DNA of 20,564 nt from positions 1,146-21,709 of the forward strand of contig JAIVIG010000304.1 of the NCBI GenBank assembly GCA_020200675.1. The letters are read 5' to 3'. How positions within the stretch are numbered: the first letter of the stretch is position 1; the number at the start of each line of letters is the position of its first letter. This DNA is from Actinomycetota bacterium. GTDB taxonomy: Bacteria; Actinomycetota; Rubrobacteria; Rubrobacterales; Rubrobacteraceae. The notes beneath the pieces were generated by a model. The model was not told the origin of the DNA and did not search any database. It saw only the letters and a list, made by a program, of their open reading frames with translations. Positions 15,624 to 20,564 of the stretch are shown piece after piece. The translations under genes were made by a program, and so were the position numbers.

Positions 15624-16030
15624 GCGCGTTGCTCCTCCGTTACTACTCGCGGCCGCCGGACTTCCCCTGGCCTCTACACTCAGACGGTCGCGCTGCCGGT
15701 GTCTTGAAGGTCCGGTATCCGCGCGACTTTCCCGATTACCCGCCATCCGCCCGACTCGCCCTTTCCCGCGAAACTCGAACCCTGCGGTCAATATAATTCT
15801 TTGCGGCACGCCGAACAACCGCTCCGCCGACGACACCGAGCAAGACCGCCACGCACGCGCGTCCCACTCCTCTGGTCCTGCTCGTGCCCGGAAGTACCGT
15901 CGTCTCGTCGTGGTTACGTCTTCCGACTCTCCGGCGAGGGGAAATTGGACCGTTTCGGCCCGGCGTTTCGGGGAGACTGTGGGTCCCGCAACGTTTACAC
16001 TTCCTGGATGCTCGAAGAAACGGGTTCGTC
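15624..16030. other. Divergent intergenic region between pobA and the sugar kinase
   Basis: About 400 bases with no recognisable gene on either strand. It holds the predicted pobA promoter (15790-15818) and presumably one for the kinase, though I see no convincing plus-strand -35/-10 pair. The kinase frame is open back to 15884, but the translated segment before 16031 shows no family resemblance. Confidence 0.5.
15790..15818 (-). promoter_or_regulatory. Predicted promoter of pobA
   Basis: On the minus strand TTGTTC (15813-15818), 17 bases, TATATT (15790-15795). The spacer contains the short palindrome CGGCGTGCCG. It would give a leader of roughly 160 bases. The -35 sequence and the flanking GTTGTTCG match the promoter at 12231-12259. 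Confidence 0.5.
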
Positions 16031-16981
16031 GTGAGGACAGTCGTCGAAGTTGTTGCGGCCGGCGAGACGATGGTGCTCGGGACCCCCTCCCGGCCGGGCC
16101 GCCTCCGGCACGCTCCACACCTGGAGCTGAAGGTAGGCGGGGCCGAGTCCAACCTGGCGATAGCCCTCTCCCGCCTCGGCATCTCCTCCGGTTGGGTCAG
16201 CTACCTGGGGGACGACGAGCCCGGGCAGCTCGTGCTGGACCGCATCCGCGCGGAAGGGGTGGATGCCTCGCGAGTGCGGCGAATAAGCGAGCAGCCCACC
16301 GGCCTCTACCTGCGCGAGAAGGTCGGTACTACGACGCAGGTCTACTACTACCGCCACGGGTCGGCCGCCTCCACGATGGGGCCCGGGGCCTTCGATCTCG
16401 AATACCTCGAAGGGACGAGCTTTTTCCACCTGACCGGGATCACTCCAGCCCTATCCGACGAGTGCCGGGCCTTTACCCTGTGGGCGGCGCGGGAGGCTCG
16501 TGCGGCCGGGACGCGGGTGAGCTTCGACGTCAACTACCGGTCCAGGCTCTGGTCGCCGGAGGACGCGAAGGGGTTCATGGAGGAGATGCTGCCCCTCGTG
16601 GACTTGCTCTTCGTGGGCGACGAGGAGGCCCGGGCGCTCTGGGGGAGGGACGACGAGGAGCTCGCCAGGGAGTTCGCGGAGAAAGGTCCCCGCGAGGTGG
16701 TGCTCAAACTCGGTAAAGAGGGGAGCGCGGTCCTCCTGGAGGGGAGTTTCCTAGATCATCCCGGGTTCGAGGCGACGGAGGTGGATCCCGTCGGGGCCGG
16801 CGACGCTTTCGACGCGGGATACCTGGCCGGACATCTCTGGGACCTCGGCGCCGAAGAACGTCTCCGCGTAGCCAACGCCCTGGGAGCAATGAGCGTCGCG
16901 ACCCTGGGGGACTACGAAGGTCTGCCGGACGGGCGGGAGCTGTGGGATTTCCTGGAGGGTACGGAAGACCTGGGCCGGTGA
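16031..16981 (+). CDS. kdgK: PfkB-family sugar kinase, probably 2-dehydro-3-deoxygluconokinase
   Basis: 316 residues. PfkB hallmarks are the N-terminal GGAESNLAIALSRLG (GGAESN 36-41) and the C-terminal DPVGAGDAFDAGY with catalytic Asp D258. The N-terminal VVAAGETMV, the spacing of motifs and the middle segment FDVNYRSRLW are typical of KDG kinases, which phosphorylate 2-keto-3-deoxygluconate in the Entner-Doudoroff-like breakdown of sugar acids. Fructokinase-like specificity cannot be excluded. The start is GTG at 16031; the frame is open further upstream but without homology, and the ribosome binding site is weak. The DapA-family gene begins 65 bases downstream on the same strand, a pairing that supports a sugar-acid pathway. 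Confidence 0.82.
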   Translation: MRTVVEVVAAGETMVLGTPSRPGRLRHAPHLELKVGGAESNLAIALSRLGISSGWVSYLGDDEPGQLVLDRIRAEGVDASRVRRISEQPTGLYLREKVGTTTQVYYYRHGSAASTMGPGAFDLEYLEGTSFFHLTGITPALSDECRAFTLWAAREARAAGTRVSFDVNYRSRLWSPEDAKGFMEEMLPLVDLLFVGDEEARALWGRDDEELAREFAEKGPREVVLKLGKEGSAVLLEGSFLDHPGFEATEVDPVGAGDAFDAGYLAGHLWDLGAEERLRVANALGAMSVATLGDYEGLPDGRELWDFLEGTEDLGR

Positions 16982-17046
16982 CCCGGACTGCAGACGTGGT
17001 ACCTTGGGAGGCGAACGCCGGAAGCCGACCGAAGGGAGCGCCGAGG

Positions 17047-17763
17047 ATGCGGGCTATAGAAGGCGTGTACGTGGCGAACGTGACCCCGTTCGAGGATAAC
17101 GCCTCCCTGAAGATAGACGTCGAAGCCTACCTCGCGCACGCGTCCTGGCTAGGGGAGAAGGGTGTAAGCGGCGTAGTCCCCTTCGGCACCAACGGCGAGG
17201 GCCCCTCGGTGGCGCTTCGTGAGAAGCTCGTGGTGTTGGAGGCGCTCTTCGAGGAACGCTTCTACGAGCCGGTACTCGAAGCCACCCGCCACCCCATCAT
17301 CGTCTACCACATCCCCAAGTACGCGGTCCCCGTTCCTGAAGAGATCGTAACCGGTCTTCCGGTCTGGGGAGTCAAGGACTCCGGGGGAGAGACCGGCTAC
17401 ACCGAAGCCGTCCTGAAGGCGGGCAAGGGCGTGCTCCTCGGGACGGAAGACGACCTCTGGGAGGGGCTGAACACCGGAGCGCAGGGTGTGATCTCCGCTC
17501 TGGCCAACTTTATGCCGGAAGAGGTCGTGGAGATGCACCGGAAGGTGGAGGCGGGCGACGAGGCCGGGGGCAAGGCGCTCTCCGAGAAGCTCCAAAGGGC
17601 GCGGGCGATGACCAAGGAGTACGCCTCCGCCGCGGTCTTGAAGAAGCTAGCCGAGGCCTGCCACGGAACCCCGATGGGGACCGTACGCCCGCCCTTCGTG
17701 CCCGCCCCCGCCGACTACGACCCGCAACCGACCCTGGCCGTCTCCTCGGTAGCGGGTCAGTAA
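17047..17763 (+). CDS. DapA-superfamily aldolase/dehydratase with about 50 central residues missing
   Basis: 238 residues against the usual ~290. Family motifs present: VTPF near the start, GTNGEG (T48, N49; normally GTTGE), VYHIPK (Y87, equivalent to DapA Tyr133) and the Schiff-base lysine K110 (GVKDSGG, equivalent to Lys161). Between the first two motifs a normal protein has ~89 residues; here only 39. The lost block normally holds the 'PV.AG.G' and 'PPYY' strands, and the join appears at EERF/YEPV near 17255-17265, in frame. A TIM barrel without two strand-helix units should not fold, so this is probably a non-functional deletion allele, although the frame is open. Next to the KDG kinase the ancestral role was probably aldol cleavage or dehydration of a 2-keto-3-deoxy sugar acid rather than lysine synthesis. 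ATG 17047 has AAGGGAG upstream. Confidence 0.8.
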   Translation: MRAIEGVYVANVTPFEDNASLKIDVEAYLAHASWLGEKGVSGVVPFGTNGEGPSVALREKLVVLEALFEERFYEPVLEATRHPIIVYHIPKYAVPVPEEIVTGLPVWGVKDSGGETGYTEAVLKAGKGVLLGTEDDLWEGLNTGAQGVISALANFMPEEVVEMHRKVEAGDEAGGKALSEKLQRARAMTKEYASAAVLKKLAEACHGTPMGTVRPPFVPAPADYDPQPTLAVSSVAGQ

Positions 17764-17889
17764 CGGAAGACCCGGCGAGGCTCGGGCAGCGACTGCCGCC
17801 CCGCCTAAACGTCTCGACGCAGCCGCGTTCTGCGCGAGCAGCGTGAAAGGGTAATTTTCTTAGTCGTCGCGGCCCCTCCGAGCGGGCAT

Positions 17890-17927
17890 AAAAGGGGCCG
17901 GGGCTCCAAGGTGCCCGGCCCCTTTTT
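17890..17927. terminator. Bidirectional rho-independent terminator
   Basis: AAAAGGGGCCGGG (17890-17902), 11-base loop, CCCGGCCCCTTTT (17914-17926) followed by T. The stem is perfect, GC-rich and ends in T-runs on both strands. It lies between the convergent DapA-like gene and the Trp-rich protein gene and can serve both. Confidence 0.92.
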
Positions 17928-17943
17928 ATCTACCGGCGACTAA

Positions 17944-18222
17944 CTACCACCTGCCGTCGTGCCACCTCCAGTCATCGTCCCAGCGGTCGTGCCCCTGCCA
18001 GTTGTCGTGCCCCCGCCAGTTGTCGTCGGGCACACAGACGATAGCCCAGGACCAGTCCCAATCCCAACCCCACCAGGTGGGGATCCAGTACCACCCTACG
18101 ACGACCCAGTCGCAGTTGTCCCACCAGCCGTCGTTGTCGTGCCTGGCCATTGCGGGTGCGGCAGTCGCCACCATCACCGCCAGCATCGCCACCACCGCAA
18201 AAACCACCCTGACGCGTCTCAT
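17944..18222 (-). CDS. Small secreted tryptophan/aspartate-rich protein, unknown function
   Basis: 92 residues. The N-terminus (MRRVRVV, then FAVVAMLAVMVATAAPAMA) is a classic Sec signal peptide with cleavage predicted after A27. The ~65-residue mature part contains 17 Trp and about 14 Asp, two Cys (in DNCDW and IVCVP) that may form a disulfide, and several His. Its C-terminal third has the repeating pattern NWRGHD-NWQGHD-RW, so Trp recurs about every 4-6 residues. I do not recognise the family. The start is ATG 18222, set by AAAGGAGG 6-7 bases upstream; the same frame is open further upstream but has no better start. It is followed 17 bases later by the strong terminator, so it is a single-gene unit. 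Surface adhesion, metal binding or polymer binding are guesses only. Confidence 0.75.
   Translation of the reverse strand: MRRVRVVFAVVAMLAVMVATAAPAMARHDNDGWWDNCDWVVVGWYWIPTWWGWDWDWSWAIVCVPDDNWRGHDNWQGHDRWDDDWRWHDGRW
17987..18022. repeat. Two 18-bp tandem repeats in the Trp-rich protein gene
   Basis: TCGTGCCCCTGCCAGTTG at 17987-18004 is followed directly by a copy with one mismatch at 18005-18022. They encode the NWQGHD/NWRGHD repeat of the secreted protein. Confidence 0.8.
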
Positions 18223-18239
18223 AAGAGACAACCTCCTTT

Positions 18240-18259
18240 CCACCGGCGACCCCCGGTGG
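18240..18259 (-). promoter_or_regulatory. Hairpin next to the ribosome binding site of the Trp-rich protein gene
   Basis: In the mRNA, CCACCGG, 6-base loop, CCGGTGG: perfect 7-base arms ending immediately before AAAGGAGG. It could stabilise the 5' end or modulate translation. Confidence 0.45.
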
Positions 18260-18264
18260 CCGCC

Positions 18265-18387
18265 CCATGTAGTTAAAGATACAAAATCACGCCGCTCTTT
18301 ATGTCGCATCCTTCTAAAGGAGGATATTCGCCGACCAAAAGTATGATTTTGTGGGTAAGTACGACGTAACCACTACATGTGGTGGTT
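18265..18387. repeat. Nested inverted repeats in the intergenic region upstream of the Trp-rich protein gene
   Basis: Three elements surround the point 18316-18317: a hairpin ATCCTTC-TAAA-GGAGGAT (18308-18325, one G-T pair); a perfect 9-base pair of arms ACAAAATCA (18281-18289) and TGATTTTGT (18344-18352) with exactly the same centre; and CATGTAGT (18265-18272) with ACTACATG (18372-18379), slightly off centre. The last lies within a separate 20-base near-perfect palindrome at 18368-18387 (one mismatch pair). No gene overlaps. It could be a double operator region, a small non-autonomous element or an RNA structure. Confidence 0.5.
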
Positions 18388-18396
18388 CTACTGGTG

Positions 18397-18544
18397 GTCG
18401 CCGCTGCGAGAGGACGCTGTGATCGGATGCCCAGAAAGATGGCCGCGAGCAGGAAAGCGGTTTGCAGCGGGCTACGGAAGGTGTAGGGGCCGATAGCACA
18501 GGCGACGAGGTCCTACCGCATGCGACGGCAGGAGTAACGTCGCC
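18397..18544 (+). ncRNA. Candidate structured RNA (unassigned) upstream of pckA
   Basis: No coding frame here is convincing, but complementary segments nest. CTGTGATCGG (18417-18426) pairs with CCGAT-ag-CACAG (18490-18501) with a 2-base bulge. It encloses GCCC/GGGC (18429-18432, 18469-18472) and CCGC/GCGG (18443-18446, 18457-18460). GTCGC (18397-18401) can close the outside with GCGAC (18502-18506). A second hairpin TCCTaCCG/CGGcAGGA (18511-18533) follows. GGCGAC (18501-18506) could instead pair with GTCGCC (18539-18544). I recognise no known RNA family. The strand and borders are guesses and GC-rich sequence pairs easily by chance. Confidence 0.22.
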
Positions 18545-18681
18545 GGGCGCTCGACTACGGGTAAGACAGACCGGGCGAGGATGCTCCTTTTGCCGGGTCA
18601 CGGCGGCCGTCTTCGGCGGCGGTCTCGGGGTTCGCGCATTTCGTTGACCGTGCCCTCGCCTCGCGTTCGGATGCGGTCCGT

Positions 18682-18710
18682 TTGGGGGTGCGGGATGGGC
18701 AGAATATAGT
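18682..18710 (+). promoter_or_regulatory. Predicted promoter of pckA
   Basis: TTGGGG (18682-18687), 17 bases, TATAGT (18705-18710). The -10 box is good, the -35 weak. It would give a leader of about 130 bases before the PEP carboxykinase start. The stretch 18545-18681 shows no other feature. Confidence 0.4.
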
Positions 18711-18761
18711 ATGGAGCGCCGCTCATCTCGGCGGCGGAATTTGTGAGGTTTTGCTAGACTT

Positions 18762-18801
18762 GGCCCCGGTGAGCGGCACGTCGCGGGGCCCTTTCGGGGC
18801 C
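18762..18801 (+). promoter_or_regulatory. Alternative hairpins in the pckA leader
   Basis: Segment A GGCCCCG (18762-18768) is complementary to both B CGGGGCC (18784-18790) and C CGGGGCC (18795-18801). B, extended to GGCCC (18787-18791), can also pair with GGGCC (18797-18801) in C. A-B and B-C pairing exclude each other, the layout of an attenuator or translational switch. No T-run follows, so it is not an ordinary terminator. Confidence 0.35.
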
Positions 18802-18848
18802 TTCTGATACGGTGGATGCCGTCTCGGGAATATGGCGAAAGGGATCAT

Positions 18849-20447
18849 ATGGACGCAGTAGTACGCAAGAAGACGCTCGAGCGGCTCGGGCTGGTGCGCT
18901 ACGGGGCGGTACACGAGAACCTGCCCCCCGCGCGGCTTATAGAGGCGGCCGTCAGGCGTCGGGAGGGGATGCTCGCCGAGAGCGGCGCCCTGGTTGCCAA
19001 GACCGGCAAACGCACTGGCCGCTCGCCCAAGGACCGCTTCATCGTCGAGGACGAAGTGACGCGCGACAAAGTCGACTGGGGCACGGTCAACAAACCTTTC
19101 TCGACGGAAGCTTTCGAAGCCATCCTGGATAAAGCCACCAGCTACCTCAGTAACCTCGAGGAGTTCTACGTAGTGGACGCCTACGCCGGCGCCGACCCGA
19201 GGTACCGTTTGAACGTGCAGGTCGCCGCCGAGTACGCCTGGCACGCCCTCTTCGCCCGCCAGCTCTTCCGTCGTCCAAGCCGGGAGGAGCTAGAGCACTT
19301 CGAGCCGGAGTGGACCGTGCTCTCCGTGCCCGGTTTCCTCGCCGAGCCCGAGGAGGACGGCACCGGATCCGAGACCTTCGTTTGCATAGACTTCTCCCGC
19401 AAGGTCGTGCTCGTGGCCGGCACCGGGTACGCCGGCGAGATCAAGAAGAGCATCTTCAGCGTTATGAACTTCGTGTTGCCGATCGAGCACGGCGTCATGC
19501 CCATGCACTGCTCGGCCAACGTTGGGGAACGTGACGACGTGGCGCTCTTCTTCGGGCTCTCCGGGACCGGCAAGACCACGCTCTCGGCGGACCCGGAGCG
19601 GTGTCTGATCGGGGACGACGAGCACGGATGGTCGGACGGGGGCGTCTTCAACTTCGAGGGGGGCTGCTACGCCAAGACCATCGACCTCTCGGAGGAGAAA
19701 GAGCCCCAGATCTACAACGCCATCCGCTTCGGGAGCGTTTTGGAGAACGTCTCCACGGACCGCCAGAACCGCGAAACCGACTACTCGGACGATTTCATCA
19801 CCGAGAACACCCGCGCTGCCTACCCGCTGGAGTACATCGAGAACTCCGTTCCCGACGGCCGGGGCGGACACCCCGAGGCCGTCCTCTTCCTCAGCGCCGA
19901 CGCCTTCGGGGTTCTCCCGCCCATAAGCGACCTCACCCCCGAGCAGGCCGCCTACTACTTCCTCAGCGGCTATACTGCCAAGCTCGCCGGCACCGAGGCC
20001 GACATGGAGAGCGAGGTCGAGGCGACCTTCTCGACCTGCTTCGGAGCTCCCTTCCTGCCGCTTCCGGCGACGACCTACTCGAGGATGCTCGCCGAGAAGC
20101 TCCGGGAGCACGGCACGGGCTGCTACCTCATAAACACCGGATGGTCCGGCGGTCCCTACGGCGTCGGAAGCCGCATAGACCTCGACGCGACGCGCCAGAT
20201 GGTGCAGGCGGTCATAAACGGCAAGCTCGACGGCGCCGAGACGAGGACGGATCCCTTTTTCGGCCTGAACGTTCCCGTGGAGGTCCCCGGCGTCCCGACC
20301 GAGCTCCTCGACCCGCGCGAGACCTGGGATGACAAAGACGCCTACGACCAGCAGGCCAGGGAGCTCGCACACCTCTTCGCCGAGAACTTCAAGAAGTTCG
20401 AGGACCACGTGGACGAGGAGGTAAAGGAGGCGGGACCGATGGCTTAA
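18849..20447 (+). CDS. pckA: Phosphoenolpyruvate carboxykinase (ATP)
   Basis: 532 residues, the normal size of ATP-dependent PEP carboxykinases, which convert oxaloacetate to PEP and CO2 in the first step of gluconeogenesis. Seen are KTGKRTGRSPKDRF near the N-terminus, KKSIFSVMNF and MPMHCSANVG (metal/substrate region), the kinase-1a P-loop GLSGTGKTT (236-244, Lys242), the acidic LIGDDEHGWSD that follows it, GGCYAKTIDLS and, late, INTGWSGGPYGVG. The GTP-type enzyme has different motifs, so the ATP form is clear. ATG 18849 is chosen over an in-frame ATG 11 codons upstream because AAAGGGA lies 4-5 bases before it and the family starts here. With pyruvate carboxylase it allows growth on acids such as acetate or aromatic breakdown products. 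Confidence 0.96.
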   Translation: MDAVVRKKTLERLGLVRYGAVHENLPPARLIEAAVRRREGMLAESGALVAKTGKRTGRSPKDRFIVEDEVTRDKVDWGTVNKPFSTEAFEAILDKATSYLSNLEEFYVVDAYAGADPRYRLNVQVAAEYAWHALFARQLFRRPSREELEHFEPEWTVLSVPGFLAEPEEDGTGSETFVCIDFSRKVVLVAGTGYAGEIKKSIFSVMNFVLPIEHGVMPMHCSANVGERDDVALFFGLSGTGKTTLSADPERCLIGDDEHGWSDGGVFNFEGGCYAKTIDLSEEKEPQIYNAIRFGSVLENVSTDRQNRETDYSDDFITENTRAAYPLEYIENSVPDGRGGHPEAVLFLSADAFGVLPPISDLTPEQAAYYFLSGYTAKLAGTEADMESEVEATFSTCFGAPFLPLPATTYSRMLAEKLREHGTGCYLINTGWSGGPYGVGSRIDLDATRQMVQAVINGKLDGAETRTDPFFGLNVPVEVPGVPTELLDPRETWDDKDAYDQQARELAHLFAENFKKFEDHVDEEVKEAGPMA

Positions 20448-20482
20448 CGAGCGGTCTTCGGCCTCGCTTTAGCGGTCGTTCG

Positions 20483-20564
20483 CTACAGGTAATACCTGAG
20501 CAGGACGTAGGGGGTGGCGACGGCGAGCGAGATGAGGGTTACGGGTATTCCGTAGGCCATGAAC
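20483..20564 (-). CDS. C-terminal end of a membrane protein, probably a transporter (partial)
   Basis: Only the last 26 or so codons are in the window, ending with the stop at 20483-20485. They read FMAYGIPVTLISLAVATPYV and then LLRYYL, a single hydrophobic segment ending in a short charged/aromatic tail. Such endings are typical of the last membrane segment of ArsB/NhaD/DASS-type ion and dicarboxylate transporters, but too little is visible to decide. The gene converges on pckA with 35 bases between stop codons and no clear terminator. Confidence 0.55.
   Translation of the reverse strand, partial: FMAYGIPVTLISLAVATPYVLLRYYL

Noticed and set aside
18312..18346. Small plus-strand gene behind AAAGGAGG at 18316-18323
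   Set aside because: The nearest ATG (18343) is about 20 bases away, too far for normal initiation, and the site is one arm of a hairpin.
18397..18544. Known RNA families (RNase P RNA, tmRNA, SRP RNA, cobalamin or SAM riboswitch, group II intron domain V)
   Set aside because: The conserved core sequences of these families, as I remember them, are not present.
18314..18601. 95-codon minus-strand frame in the pckA upstream region
   Set aside because: No good ribosome site, unremarkable composition, no recognisable motif, and it overlaps the palindromic elements; probably not a gene.
1..20564. CRISPR arrays, transposases, integrases, tRNA or rRNA genes
   Set aside because: No regularly spaced repeats, no recombinase motifs and no tRNA/rRNA-like sequence were seen on either strand.

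Overview
The window looks like chromosomal DNA from a high-GC actinobacterium, most likely a Rubrobacter or close relative. This is inferred from the high GC content, frequent ATA (Ile) and AGG (Arg) codons in otherwise GC-rich genes, strong AGGAGG-type ribosome binding sites and the style of the gene families. No database search was possible, so gene names rest on motifs and overall resemblance to known families.

Layout. (1) 1-1980, minus strand: remnant of an aromatic ring-hydroxylating dioxygenase operon, with a broken alpha subunit, an intact beta subunit and a small partial gene. (2) 2068-2361, minus: a small ABM-fold monooxygenase-like protein. (3) 2517-5828, plus: pyruvate carboxylase lacking the first ~55 residues of its biotin-carboxylase domain. 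(4) 5869-12155, minus: a probable five-gene operon, in transcription order crotonase-like protein, phenylacetate-CoA-ligase-like protein, benzoylformate-decarboxylase-like ThDP enzyme (broken), MetE-C-terminal-like zinc enzyme, MFS transporter. (5) 12405-14290, minus: DUF485 protein plus ActP-type acetate/carboxylate symporter behind a good promoter overlapped by a palindrome. (6) 14397-15623, minus: pobA, 4-hydroxybenzoate 3-monooxygenase. (7) 16031-17763, plus: KDG-kinase-like sugar kinase and a DapA-superfamily aldolase with an internal deletion, followed by a bidirectional terminator. (8) 17944-18222, minus: a small secreted protein that is about one quarter tryptophan. (9) 18223-18848: a gene-free region rich in inverted repeats. 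(10) 18849-20447, plus: ATP-dependent PEP carboxykinase. (11) 20483-20564, minus: the C-terminus of a membrane protein.

The intact genes fit growth on aromatic acids, acetate and sugar acids. PobA and the dioxygenase feed ring cleavage, ActP imports acetate, the ligase/crotonase/ThDP/MetE-like/MFS cluster probably handles an aromatic acid or ketoacid, and pyruvate carboxylase with PEP carboxykinase run anaplerosis and gluconeogenesis.

The most striking observation is that four separate genes (dioxygenase alpha, pyruvate carboxylase, ThDP enzyme, DapA-like) each lack a block of about 28 to 100 codons while the rest of each gene is well conserved. Either this locus is decaying by short deletions or the assembly has lost pieces. 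Other points of interest are the uncharacterised five-gene operon, the Trp/Asp-rich secreted protein, and the palindrome-rich 18.24-18.81 kb region, which may hold a structured RNA and a pckA leader switch.
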